From Delphinapterus leucas (Eukaryota; Chordata; Mammalia; Artiodactyla; Monodontidae), in assembly GCF_002288925.2 (NCBI RefSeq), contig NW_022098093.1, positions 253,266-317,265 on the forward strand: 64,000 bases of DNA, in the 5' to 3' direction. The notes below the pieces were generated by a model. The model worked only from the letters and a program-made list of their open reading frames with translations, had not been told where the DNA came from and did no database searches. Shown in pieces: positions 33,111 to 44,562 of this stretch (its first letter is position 1; each line of letters begins with the position of its first letter). The position numbers and the translations under genes were made by a program.

Positions 33111-35760
33111 TGAGTTTTTGTTTTGTTTTGTTTTCCCATCACCACAGAATAGGGAGATGTTTATAAAAAATTCACTGCCAAGTATATGAAGACAGACCCT
33201 CTTATATCCCATTATTTCATGGTCACAATACTATGTGGTTGTCAGAAAAGATAAATTTCTCCAATGAGAGACTTTACGTAAGCTGTTAGAATTTCCACAG
33301 TAACTACAAAGTCAGGTCAATAATGTCCACTGTGAATTTAGTACAAGAGATCAGTCTTCTCAGTGATCTTAGGAGGTTTGATGGAAAAAGATCCTGGGGG
33401 GAGGCGATAGCTTGCATAGCTTAGTGCCCTTAACTCCACACTTGGCTTTATCTTACCCTCATAACTCAACTATCCTGAAATAACACAGAGATTCCTACAT
33501 CATGATCTTGACTCTGCAGTTCTCATGTTTTAGCCTACTCTTAGTTTTATATTTTGTAGTAATTTTAAAGAATCTTATAGAAAGGTTATAAAATGAAGAA
33601 AACAATATGAGTATAATCATTGTTTTTTATTAAATTTTTCTTTCCTTTGGTGTAAAGTATCTCTCATTATCTACTCTGTATCTTCTCAGGTTATGCAGTA
33701 TACATGTGGAGGGCATGGCTACTGAAGAGAAACTTTCCAGGTGACAAAGCCAGTTATTTTCAGGATTTATAAACTTGTAGTATATTTAAAGTATAATTTT
33801 AGTGAAAATTCACATAATGTAATTGAGCATATGTAAGTCCATTTAGATATCTATTCAAGCTCTTTTCATGAAGGTAATTGCTTTTTGGCAGAACATTGGC
33901 TTTTTAACATTCTTCGCATTCAGTGTGGAGCAGAAAACAGAAGGAACCAAGAGAAGAACCTGGAACATTTTTCAAATGGCCTAAACATAAAGTTCTGAGA
34001 ATCTCTGATATTTTCTTGACTTTTACAATGACTTCACGTAAAAAGTCAGTAAATATACATTCAAGTTGCTAATAACAATTCAGAATCTGTTTTTTCCACC
34101 CCAAAGTTGAATTATTTAGGGGATTGAATAAAGCATGCAATTTCCACATGCAAATGCACGAGAAGGAAGGGGAGCGTTCAATACATGCACAACTGTAGTT
34201 GCAAAATCTCAAAACTTGCCTATGCAAGTTGTAAGGATGGCACGTTTCCTTTCTATGTGGATTTTGGCAGGCAGATAAAATAAAGGACCACTAAATAACT
34301 GTACGCACAAAGGAGATAGGCATTTCAGAGAAGAAAAGCATATTTAGAACGGAGAACAAGTTAGAAAACACAGATATATTGGAGCACATAGCTGACTGGA
34401 GTCAGCTGTATTTCTATGGAAACTTTATTTCTTTAATTTGGATAAGTTCCAAAAAGTGGAACCATGTTTTACAGTCCTTCTATGGCACAGAGTAAACAGA
34501 TACAGTTTACCTAAGCACACTGAGCAGATGAAAAATTCCACAGGCTTATAAAACCAAAGTGGTCTTTTCTTCAAATATTCAGCCTCTGGTGATGGCGAAT
34601 GTGTTTGTTTTCTGAGAATTGCAGGTTAAATGAATCAGACAGTTAATGGAATCTAATTTCTTCAGAGGCAGATACTTCTAGAGAGAACCTCAACCAAGAT
34701 GAAAAACTTCCACCTCCAGAATCCATTAAAATAGTTTAATCTAAATTATAATCCGTCAAACTTTGTAAAAGTAGTTTTGTATAAAATCAGAAAATATTAA
34801 GCCATTCACTAATTTAGGCTGTATCCTTGAGGAAAAATTTCTTTACCTGACTAATGTCGAGATTTGACACTGATTCCACAATGCGCTGGTGAATCAATAT
34901 CATATTAACTACACTTATAAATAAGAGATCGTTTATTTACAAAGAATACTGATAGCCTGTGTAATTAATCCTTACTATCATAATGGTATAGCTATACTAA
35001 TTATAGTATAACAGTGAATAAAGATGATAAGGTCTCATATAATGTCACAGCTATAACATTGGCATTAACAGCCTAGAGTTCTCTAGTCAATATATTGAAA
35101 TCTTACTTCACCTTTCTGTCTAGTATAGGTTAAGAATTTAATGACCTCTTTAGGAGCTTTCCAATATTGTAATCTCTCTAAATAAGTATTCTCAAAAAAT
35201 ATTGTTCATACAGATTACCAAGACTTCTCAGGTGGCTTAAGATTTGCTGGTGCCTTAGTAAGAGTAAAGACCTACTTCCTTCTTATTTAAATAAGACTAT
35301 TTCAGAAGTAGAATATACTTTCAGAAGCTGTTTATTAAAAGGTAACAACATAAAACAACTAACTAACTGAAATGTCTAAATATTCAGTTTCACAACCAAT
35401 ATAGGAAGCTTTGCCAGACTAGATCTGCTTTGAGTCCTCTGCTGCCCACATGCAATAGTAAAATCTGAAGTGGAGCTTAAGAGGTGAATGTATAACTGAG
35501 TTCAGGAATATCTTGCTATCTAAATTAGTTCCAGGATATTTTTTCAAGTATGCAATTTGTGTGAAAAGACAACCCAATGATTTTCAGCATCCCTAACCCT
35601 ATTCTAAACTTGGAAATAAATATCTCTCATTTCTATTTTTCTATTACAAAGCTTTGGAGGGACAATTAAGTATTAACTATTTGGCTTCTCACATTTGACT
35701 TTGAAAAGATTTGATCAAACAATTTAAAAAATGAGCTGAGGATTTAAAAAGAAAGATACA
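33111..35760. other. Unique AT-rich DNA, no gene seen
   Basis: This is the longest stretch without recognisable repeats in the left half. No long open frame and no RNA gene are supported. It includes an octamer-type string (see separate entry). Confidence 0.4.
34148..34155 (+). promoter_or_regulatory. Octamer-type (POU) motif ATGCAAAT
   Basis: An exact ATGCAAAT lies within a repeat-free stretch and is followed by GCAC and a purine run. The palindromic GCATGC lies just upstream (34133-34138). An 8-base string is expected once or twice by chance in this window, so it is only a pointer. Confidence 0.15.
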
Positions 35761-35769
35761 CGTCTCTAG

Positions 35770-36260
35770 GTATGCTGATTCATGGGAGCTTCCCAGGTGT
35801 AATCTGAAACTGGTCCCCTATGCAGTGGGCAGAGACACTGAAGAGAGAGGCAGAGCACTCCAGATTGGCGGCTGCTAATTTTAAAAAGCAAGGGAATTTA
35901 CTTATGAGGCCTATATTAGGCAGCTGCAAGATGAATAGATTTGCATACCTGCCCACCGGAATCTTAAAAATTAAGATTAACTGGGTTCAGTCACATACCC
36001 AGGAGGCCTTAACCAGGTTCAATCACATACCTAGGCCCAGTCAGTCTCAACATCACACTTCCATCTCAAAGCTGTCTCCTTGGAGCAGCTTCTGCGATTG
36101 GGGAAGGCGAGTGGAACACACATTCCAGGGACAGGGGAAGGAGTGGGGAGCCTCCAATGGCCCAGTCCAGTTTGCAGGTCAACTGGCAGTCACATTTTTT
36201 GATGACCTCTTCTAAGGAGGTATAACTCTCACAGTCTGCAGTCAATGCCTATATCCCCTG
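35770..36260. repeat. Unassigned GC-richer stretch, possible LTR
   Basis: This segment is richer in G/C than its flanks. It includes a 131-codon open frame (35820-36215) that has no domain I recognise. A near-duplicate of 21 bases occurs at 35983-36003 and 36015-36035 (TTCARTCACATACC core, 32-bp period). The composition and short duplication suggest an uncharacterised LTR or other repeat rather than a gene. No splice or polyadenylation context was found. Confidence 0.3.
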
Positions 36261-36432
36261 AATACTATGCTAAGGTCAAACATAATACCTCTGGGAGCTA
36301 AACTGAGATGAAAGACAAAATCTAAATACAACCCAAGGTATTGCCCCAATAATTTTAGTACAAAAATACTTTACTGTACAGTGATATGAAAAGAAACAGG
36401 GGAAAAATTATATTTAGAAACTATCACTCTGT

Positions 36433-36832
36433 TCAGGCTGAGACAACAAAATGCCACAGACTAGGTAGTTTAAACAACAGGAATTAACTTTCTCGTAGTT
36501 CTAGAGGCAAGAAGTCCAAGATCAGGGTGCTAGCATGGTCAGTTTCTGGTGAGAGTATTCTTCCCATCTTGGGGGTGGCTGCCATCTCACTGTGTTCTCA
36601 CATGAATTCTTTTCTGGGCACTCAGGGAGAGTGAAAGAGAAAGACAGAGAAGAGCAGGGAACACTCTCATATTTCTTCTTTTAAGGACACTAATCTTATC
36701 AGATCAGGAACCCACCCTTGTGACCTCATTTAACCTCACTGCCTTAAAGGCCCCAATTCTAGATATAGCCAAACTGGTGGTTAGAGCTTCAACTTATAAA
36801 TTTGCGGGGCACACAAACATTCAGTCCATAAC
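36433..36832 (-). mobile_element. MaLR (MLT1-type) LTR
   Basis: The reversed MaLR pattern is clear. 'aacaaaatgccacagactag' with 'tagttctagaggcaagaagt' is the 3' part. 'ggtggctgccatctcactgt', 'taaggacactaatcttatca', 'acccttgtgacctcatttaa' and 'ttcagtccataaca' complete the element to its 5' TG end in complement. No internal sequence adjoins it. Confidence 0.82.
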
Positions 36833-37400
36833 AAGAACTACATGATTTGTATTACAGGGAGCGTATGTACCTGCTGGGGAAAAGGTAAAAGTAGATGATC
36901 GTCTTCAATCATTGAACTTGTCGCTTTAAACAGCCTGCAATACCTAACTATTTATGCTGCATCTAGTCAAACTACCCTAATCTTAGCAAATAATATTCTT
37001 TATATAGCAAATTCTCATTTCAGGCTACACTGAAGATAAAGTAAGTGCAACTCACTTTATATAAATGTTAGGAAATTTCCAAATAACCTCCCATTTTAAT
37101 CTAGTCTGACTTAGAGTCAGCTCATATCAATATATACTTTTATAAGATGTTTGGACCACTGATTTTTTCCCAAACATTGTGAAATGAATAACTGAGTCAC
37201 TAAATTAACCCAAAATAATTTAAAATGTAAATGTAAAATTGTCTAAGAAGGAAAATGACCGAAAGTGTAAATTACTGGAAATTGCACCATGGTCTTTATT
37301 ACTTTGCATAAATAAATTAAGATGGCCATAACATTTTATATTAAACAGAATGCTCTCACCTACAGCCCTGAAAGACAGTGTATGAGAACCTTATTAAGAC
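36833..37400. other. Unique AT-rich DNA, no gene seen
   Basis: No gene or repeat is recognised up to the L1 target-site duplication. Confidence 0.4.
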
Positions 37401-37421
37401 TGATCACTTCAGGTGCAGAAT

Positions 37422-37432
37422 CAAGATGGCGG
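37422..37432 (+). promoter_or_regulatory. YY1-type site in L1 5' UTR
   Basis: CAAGATGGCGG lies about 11 bases from the 5' end of the element. In human L1 a YY1 site at the equivalent position (CAAGATGGCCG) sets correct transcription initiation. The same position and orientation here suggest the same role in the ancestral copy. Confidence 0.7.
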
Positions 37433-37639
37433 TGTGGCAAGACGCGGAGTTCGCGTCTCCCCACAACTAGGGTGCCTGCAGGATGCTGGTGGGAGACCTT
37501 GACACCCAAGGTGACGGGAGGAACCCTCAAGCAAACTGGTAGGATGTGGGGGGATTAAGGGGGGAGGAGAAGTGGAGGTCAGATAGGACCGGCACCCCTG
37601 AGGGGTGGCTGAGAGGGGGGAGTGTTTCCCACGCCTGGA

Positions 37640-38130
37640 GGGACCCTTGGGGGCTCAGATCAGAGGGGAGCAGGCTCAGTGTATCCCCTGCCCAATCAGC
37701 TGGAGAAGTCTGCGCAGCTCTCAGGCTCAGTCCTATAGCCTCAGAGGCCCCCTCTGGGCCACGTGAGTCCTGGGGGCATAGGAGGGAAGCTGGAAGAGAG
37801 CAGGAGAGGCAGGCAGGAGGGGCCCTCCAGGACTGGAGCAGTGGGAGAGGAGTGGAGGGCTTGGCCCTGCCCACTCGAGCCTCAGAAGCCTACTGAGCTC
37901 CCAGGCCGGGTCCCCTGCCCTCTAAAGCCCCCTCCAGGCCACATGGGTCCTGGGGACATAGGAGGGAGGTGGGGGGAGAGCAGGAGAGGCAGGCAGGAGG
38001 GGCCCTCCAGGACCGGACGAGAGGCAGAGAAGCTGAGGACGTGTGCCCTGCCCACTCGAGCCCAGGAAGTTGCTGGGCTCCCAGGTGGGGGCCCCACCCT
38101 CTGAGACCACAGGCGGGAGGCACATCTGGG
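37640..38130 (+). repeat. Tandem ~180-bp units in L1 5' UTR
   Basis: The sequence at 37742-37830 recurs 180 bases later at 37922-38010 with high identity. Both copies hold a CCCCCTC-GGCC block, a GGCATAGGAGGGA-like block, a GCAGGAGAGGCAGGCAGGAG block and a GGGCCCTCCAGGAC block. Partial units flank them at about 37650-37741 and 38060-38130, giving roughly two and a half units. This resembles monomer arrays described in other mammalian L1 5' UTRs, such as mouse. Confidence 0.85.
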
Positions 38131-38718
38131 CCCCTTCTGTTCAATAGAGCCTAAGGCCCACACTCCACACCCCCCAAGGGCCTTTTTCATCCCTGGGGGT
38201 CCTAAGCATAGGACCTGCCCACCACCTAAACCCCGCCCCTGCTTAGGCCCCACCCTCCACAGCCAAGGCCTTTTCCACCTTTTTTTTTCTTCTCCTCTCT
38301 TTTACTATTGTGGTTCTGTTTTACCTTCTGGTTGTTGTTTCGTCTATATTTTTATTTTAATATCCTTTCTAACATACCTGTTAGTTTCCTAGTCTAATTT
38401 TATTTTTTTTACTTTGTTATTGTTCTCCCCTCGCTTTTTTTTGCCACTCCGCGCAGCTTGCAGAATCTTCGCTCATGAGCCTGGGGTTGGTCCGAAGCTC
38501 CTGCACTGGGAGCTCCAAGTCTGAATCACTGGACTAACAGAGAACCTCAGACCCCAGGGAATATTCATCTGAGTGAGGTCTCCTGGAGGTCCTCATCTCA
38601 GCACCAAGACCCAGCTCTACCCAACAGCCTACAAACTCCAGTGTTGGAAGCCTCAGGCCAAACAACCTGAGGAAACACAATCCCACTCATCAGAAAAAAA
38701 ATAAGATGGCAAAAAAAA

Positions 38719-39650
38719 ATGTCACAGATGAAGGAGCAAGGTAAAAAACTACAAAACCAAATAAATGAAGAGGAAACAGGCAATATACCTGAAAAAGAAT
38801 TCACAGAAATGGTGGTAAAGATGATCCAGAATCTCAGAAATAGAATGGAGGCATGGATTGAGAAAATACAAGAAATAATAAAGATCTAGAAGAACTAAAG
38901 AACAAACAAACAGAGATGAACAACACAATAAGTGAAATGAAAAATCCACTACAAGGCATCAATAACAGAATAACTTAGGCAAAAGAATGAATAAGTGAGC
39001 TGGAAGACACAATGGTGGAAATAACTGCTGAGGAGAAGAATAAGGAGAAAAGAACAAAAAGAATTAAAGACAATCTCAGAGACCTCTGGGACAACACTAA
39101 ACACAACAACATTCAAATTATAGGGGTTCCAGAAGAGGAAGAGAAAAAGAAAGGGTCTGAGAAAATAGTTGAAGAGATTATAGAGGAAAACTTCCTTAAC
39201 ATGGGAAAGAAAATAGTCACCCAAGTCCAGGAAGCACAGGGAGTCCCATACAGAATACACCCGAGGAGAAACACTCCAAGACACATATTAATCAAACTAA
39301 CAAAAATTAAATTCGAAGAAAAAATGTTAAAAGCAGCAAGGGAAAAACAACAAATAACATACAAAGGAAACCCCATAAGGTTATCAGCTGACTTTTCAGC
39401 AGAAACTCTGCAGGCCAGAAGGGAGTGGAAGGATATACTTAAAGTGATGAAAGAGAAAAACCTACAACCAAGATACTCTAGCCAGCAAGGATCTCATTCA
39501 GATTTGATGGAGAAATCAAAAGCTTTTCAGACAAGCAAAATGCTAAGAGAATTCAGCAGCATCAAACCAGCTTAACAACAAATGCTAAAGAAACTTCTTT
39601 AGGCAGGAAACACAAGAGAAGAAAAAGGACTCACAAAAACAAACCCCAAA
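38719..39650 (+). pseudogene. L1 ORF1 (broken)
   Basis: ORF1p is the RNA-binding chaperone that coats L1 RNA. The N-terminal coiled-coil part is readable from the ATG at 38719 (Met-Ser-Gln-Met-Lys) to a stop at about 38887, with further stops before 39012. The RRM and C-terminal domain are open from 39012: the RRM core begins near 39105 (NIQIIGVPEEEE) and the C-terminal domain runs from about 39350. The last ~35 codons appear frameshifted relative to the family's 'FDGEIKSF' reading. At least two frame changes make the protein impossible. Confidence 0.88.
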
Positions 39651-39661
39651 CAATTAAGGAA

Positions 39662-42600
39662 ATGGTAATAGGAACATACATATTGATAATAACCTTGAAT
39701 GTAAATGGATTAAATGCCCCAACCAAAAGACACAGACTGGCTGAATGGATACAAAAATAAGACCCATATATATGCTGTCTACAAGAGACCCACTTCAGAC
39801 CTAGGGACACATACAGGCTGAAAGTGAAGGGATGGAAAAGATATTCCATGCAAATGGAAATCAAAAGAAAGCTGGAGTAGCAATACTCGTATCAGACAAA
39901 ATAGACTTTAAAATAAAGACTGTTAAAGGAGACAAGGAAGCACACTACATAATGATCAAGGGATCAATCCAAGAAGAAGATATAAACAATTATAAATGTT
40001 TATGCACCCACATAGGAGCACCTCAATACATAAAGCAAATGCTAACAACAATGAAAGGGGAAATCAACACTAACACAATAATAGTAGGGGACTTTCACAC
40101 CTCACTTACACCAATGGACAGATCATCCAAAAAGAAAATAAATAAGGAAACACAAGCTTTAAATGACACAATAGACCAGATAGGTTTAATGGATAATTAT
40201 AGATCATTCTACCCAAAAGGGGTAGAATACACTTTCTTTTCAAGTGCACACAGAACATTCTCCAGGACAGATCACATCTTGGATCACAAATCAAGCCTCA
40301 GAAAATTTAAGAAAATTGAAATCGTATCAAGCATCTTTTCTGACCACAACACTATGAGATTGGAAAACAATTACAGGAAAACACTGTGAAAAACACAAAT
40401 AGATGGAGGCTAAACAGTGTGCTACTAAATAACTAAGAGATCACTGAAGAAATCAAAGAATAAATAAAAACATACATAGAAACAAATGACAATGAAAACA
40501 CGACGACCCAAACCTACGGGACGCCGCAAAAGCAGCTCTATGAGGGAAGTTTATAGCAATTCAATCTCACCTCAAGAAACAAGAAAAACCTCAAATAAAC
40601 AATCTAACCCTACACCTAAAGCAATGAGAGAAGGAAAAACAAAGAAAACCCAAAGTCAGTAGAAGGAAAAAAAAATCATAACGATTAGAGTAGACGTAAA
40701 TGAAACAGAAATGAAGAAAACAATAGCAAAGATCAATAAACCTAAAAGCCGGTTCTTTGAGAAGATAAACAAAATTAATAAACCCTTAGCCAGGCTCATC
40801 AAGAAAAAAAGGGAGAGGATGCAATCAGTAAAATCAGAAATGAAAAAGGAGAGATCACAACTGATACCACAGAAATACAAAGGATTATATGAGACTACTA
40901 CAAACAACTATATGCCAATAAAATGGACAACCACGAAGAAATGGACAAATTCTTGGAAAGGTACAATTTTCCAAGACAGAGTCAGGAAGAATTAGAAAAT
41001 ATAAACAGACCTATCACAAGTAAAGAAATTGAAACTGTAATTAAAAATCGTCCAACAAACAAAAAGTCCAGGACCAGATGGCTTCACAAGCGAATTCTAT
41101 CAAACATTTAGAGAAGAGCTAACACCATCCTTCTCAAACTCTTCCAAAAAATTGAACAGGAAAGCACACTCCCAAATTCGTTCTGTGAAGCCACCATCAC
41201 CCTGATACCAAAACCAGAAAAAGGTATCACAACAAAAGAAAATTATAGAGCAATATCACTGAAGAACATAGATGTAAAACTCCTGAACAAAATACTAGCA
41301 AACAGACTCCAACAACATATTAAAAGGATCATACACCATGATCAAGTGGGATTTATCCCAGGGATACAAGGATTCTTCAATATATGCAAATCAATTAATG
41401 TGATCCACCATATTAACAAATTAAGGAATAAAAACCATATGATCATCTCAATAGATAGAGAAAAAGCTTTTGACAAAATTCAGCACCAATTTATGATAAA
41501 AACTCTCCAGAAACTGGGCACAGCGGGAACCCACCTCAACATAATAAAGGCCAAGTATGACAAACCCACAGCAAACATCATACTCAATGGTGAAAAACTG
41601 AAATCATTTCCACTAAGATCAGGAACAAGATAAGGATGTCCACTCTCACCACTATTATTTAACATAGTTTTGGAAATCCTAGCCATGGCAATCAGAGAAG
41701 AACAAGAAATAAAAAGAATACAAATTGGAAAAGAAGAAGTAAAACTGTCACTGTTGGCAGATGACATGACACTATACATAGAAAATCCTAAAGATGCCAG
41801 CAGAAAACTCCTAGAACTAATCAACAAATTTGATAAGGTTGCAGGACACAAAATTAATGCACAGAAATCTCTGGCATTCCTATATACTAACAACGAAAAA
41901 TCAGAAAGACAAATCAAGGAAACACTCCCATTTACCACTGCAACAAAAAGAATAAAATACCGGGCTTCCCTGGTGGCACAGTGGTTGAGAGTCTGCCTGC
42001 CAATGCAGGGGACACGGGTTCGTGCCCCGCTCCGGGAAGATACCACATGCCGCGGAGCAGCTAGGCCCATGAGCCATGGCCACTGAGCCTGCGCGTCCAG
42101 AGCCTGTGCTCCGTAATGGGAGAGGCCACAACACTGAGAGGCCCACATACTGCAAAAAAAAAAAAAAAAAGAATAAAATACCTAGCAGTAAACCTACCTC
42201 AGGAGGCAAAAACTTGTACTCTGAAAACTATAAAACACTGATGAAACAAAGATGACATAAACAGATGGAGAAATATACCATGCTCTTGGATTGGAAGAAT
42301 CAATATTTTGAAAATGACTACTACCCAAAGCAATCTACAGATTCAATGCAATCCCTATCAAATTACCAATGGCATTCTTCACAGAATTAGAACAAAAAAT
42401 TTTACAATTCATATGGAAACACAAAAGATCCCAAATAGCCAAAGCAATCTTGAGAAAGAAAAATAGAGCTGGAGGAATCAGGCTCCCCAACTTCAAACTA
42501 TACTACAGAGCTACAGTAATCAAGACAGTATGCTACTGGCACAAAAAGAGAAATATAGATCAATGGTACAGGATAGAAAGCCCAGAGATAAACGCATACA

Positions 42601-43681
42601 CATATGGCCACTAATTTACAACAAAAGAGGCAAGAATATACAATGGAGAAAAGACAGCCTCTTCAATGAGTGGTGCTGGGAAAACTGGACAGCTACATGT
42701 AAGAGAATGAAATTAGAACACTTCCTAACAGCATACACAGAAATAAACTCAAAATGGATTAAAGACCTAAATGTAAGACCAGACACTATAAAACTCTTAG
42801 AGGAAAACATAGGAAAAACACTCTGACATAAACCACAGCAAGATCTTTCTTGACCCACCTCCTAGAGTAATGAAAATAAAAACAAAAATAAACAAATGGG
42901 ACCTAATGAAACTTAAAAGCTTTTGCACAGCAAAGGAAACCATAAACAAGATGAAAAGACAACCCTCAGAATGGGAGAAAATATTTGCAAATGAAACAAC
43001 GGACAAATGATTAATGTCCAAAATATACAAGAAGCTCATGGAGCTCAATAACAAACAATCCAATTTAAAAATGGGCAGAAGACCTAAATATACATTTCAC
43101 CAAAGAAGACATACCGATGGCGAAGAAGCACATGAAAGGATGCTCAACATCACTAATTATTAGAGAAATGCAAATCAAAACTACAATGAGGTATCACCTC
43201 ACACCGGTCACAATGGCCATCTTCAAAAAAGCTACAAACCATAAATGCTGGAAGGGGTGTAGTGAAAAGGGAAACCTAGTTCACTGTTGGTAGGAATGTA
43301 AATTGATACAACCACTATGGAGAACAGTATGGAGGTTCCTTAAGAAACTAAAAATAGAACTACTATACCATACAACCCAGCAATCCCACGACTGGGCATA
43401 TACCCTGAGAAAACCATAATTCAAAAATAGACATGTAGCACAATATTCATTGCAGCACTATTTACAATATCCAGGACATGGAAGCAACCTAAATGTCCAT
43501 CAACAGATGAACGGATAAAGAAGATGTGGCACATATACACAATGGAATATTAGCCATAAAAAGAAACGAAATTGAGTTATTTCTGCTGAGGTGGATGGAC
43601 CTAGAGTCTGTCATACAGAGTGAAGTAAGTCATAAAGAGAAAAGCAAATACTGTATGCTAACACATATATATGGAATCTAA
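39662..43681 (+). pseudogene. L1 ORF2 (broken; endonuclease and reverse transcriptase)
   Basis: ORF2p nicks the target and copies L1 RNA. The ATG at 39662 leads to an endonuclease N-terminus (LNVNGLNAPTKRHRL) stopped at 39758 (CAA to TAA); Gln-Glu-Thr-His follows. From about 39832 the endonuclease continues with GDFHTS, where the usual Asn is His, and Ser-Asp-His. The reverse transcriptase covers about 41180-41940: SIDREKAFD (motif A) and LADD in place of FADD (motif C) are visible, with a CAA-to-TAA stop at 41631. A SINE splits the region at 41962. C-terminal pieces (42369-42826 and later) end at the normal stop 43679-43681. Inactive. Confidence 0.92.
41962..42165 (+). mobile_element. CHR-type SINE, short form, inside L1 ORF2
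   Basis: A complete short SINE from GGGCTTCCCTGGTGGCACAG to its A-tail (42154-42170). It is flanked by an exact 17-base target-site duplication, AAAAAGAATAAAATACC, at 41945-41961 and 42166-42182. It interrupts ORF2 just after the reverse transcriptase. It entered after the L1, and the exact duplication suggests a fairly recent event. Confidence 0.96.
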
Positions 43682-44071
43682 AAAAAAAAAAAAATGGTAC
43701 TGATGAACCTAGTGGCAGGGCAGGAATAAAGATGTAGACATAGAGAATGGATTTGAGGACATGGGGAGGAGGGGAAAGCTGGGGTGAAGTGAGAGTAGCA
43801 TCGACACATATACACTACCAAGTATAAAATAGCTAGTGGGAAGCAGCAGCATAGCACAGGGAGTTCAGCTCGGTGCTTTGCAACAACCTAGAGGGGTGAG
43901 TTAGGGAGGGTGGGAGGGAGGCTCAAGAGGGAGGGGATATGGGGATGTATGTGTGCATGTGGCTGATTCACTCTGTTGTGTGACAGAGGCTAGTGCAGTA
44001 TTGTGCAATTATACTCCAATAACAATCTATTAAAAAAAATCAGCTGACACACACACACACACACAAATGAG
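43682..44071 (+). other. L1 3' UTR and tail with (CA)n
   Basis: The 3' UTR begins with an A-run after the ORF2 stop and continues to ATACTCCAATAACAATC, a variant of the usual CTCCAATAAAGATG end. It is followed by ATTAAAAAAAATCAGCTGA, a (CA)n run at about 44047-44065 and AAATGAG before the right target-site duplication. The ~38 bases after the A-run do not belong to the usual L1 end. Confidence 0.75.
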
Positions 44072-44082
44072 TGATCACTTCA

Positions 44083-44369
44083 AGATAGTACACATAGATG
44101 CTCTCTACTGGTGATATAAAAATGGAGATCTCAAACTGGAATTCAATAACATTTTTTGAGATCTTCAAATTAACTGTAAACTCTTTAAAATAAACATATG
44201 ATGCATTATATATATAAACATGTAAGTATATAATATATATATCATATATATTGATGAGAGTATTAATAAATATGAGTGTACACTCTATAAATGGGATGAA
44301 TGTGGATGTTACAGTAAGATGTGCAGTGTCTGAATATAGGTACTTTCCCTCTCTATATATGAGGTAAAA
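44083..44369. other. AT-rich unique DNA
   Basis: Contains a TATATA-rich low-complexity part at about 44205-44252. No gene or repeat is recognised. Confidence 0.45.
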
Positions 44370-44480
44370 AAGAGGATAACCATAGTAGCTACTTCATAAA
44401 ACTATTGTGATAAATAAATGGGATAATACATTTAAAATAATAAGAACAATGCTTAGCCTATAGGAGATCCTACATCAATG
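44370..44480 (+). repeat. MIR SINE relic (3' part)
   Basis: 'agctacttcataaaactatt', 'gtgataaataaatgggataa' and 'aagaacaatgcttagcctat' follow the order of the MIR 3' half ('acctcatagggttgttgtga ... attaaatgagttaat ... gcgcttagaacagtgcctgg'). Confidence 0.7.
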
Positions 44481-44499
44481 TTATACATCATGATCATCG

Positions 44500-44562
44500 T
44501 TCCCACCACCACATCCATCACCATCATCATTATCATCATCATCACCATCTTCACCACCAAGT
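44500..44562. repeat. (CAT/CAC)n trinucleotide microsatellite
   Basis: An imperfect run of CCA, CAT and ATC triplets over about 60 bases. It is not inside any supported coding frame. Confidence 0.92.

Larger units (their letters stand above)
37412..38700 (+). promoter_or_regulatory. L1 5' UTR / internal promoter region
   Basis: A local G/C-rich island in AT-rich flanks with CpG remnants (GACGCGGAGTTCGCGTC). In working L1 copies this region drives transcription from the first base. It holds the YY1-type site and the 180-bp tandem units listed separately. The open frames of up to 123 codons on both strands (37527-38253) come from the G/C-rich composition and have no domain support. Confidence 0.85.
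37412..44071 (+). mobile_element. Near-full-length L1 (LINE-1)
   Basis: An artiodactyl-type L1 of about 6.4 kb, excluding a SINE inserted at 41962-42182. In order it has a GC-rich 5' UTR with a YY1-type site and tandem units, ORF1, a short spacer, ORF2 (endonuclease, reverse transcriptase, C-terminal Cys/His region), 3' UTR and A-tail. The 11-base target-site duplication TGATCACTTCA is at 37401-37411 and 44072-44082. Both frames carry stops and frameshifts, several of them CAA-to-TAA changes, so it cannot move by itself. Intact ends show it entered as one full-length insertion. Confidence 0.94.

Noticed and set aside
35218..35275. SINE-head-like text 'gacttctcaggtggcttaag'
   Set aside because: It only weakly resembles the CHR SINE start. 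The B-box and body do not follow, so it is probably chance.
37527..38253. Open frames of 113-123 codons on both strands in a GC-rich island
   Set aside because: They lie in the L1 5' UTR. GC-rich composition lowers stop frequency, and there is no domain or splice context. The GC peak is the L1 promoter and not an independent CpG island.
41480..42148. 222-codon minus-strand open frame
   Set aside because: It is the antisense of L1 ORF2 plus a SINE, with no independent coding support.
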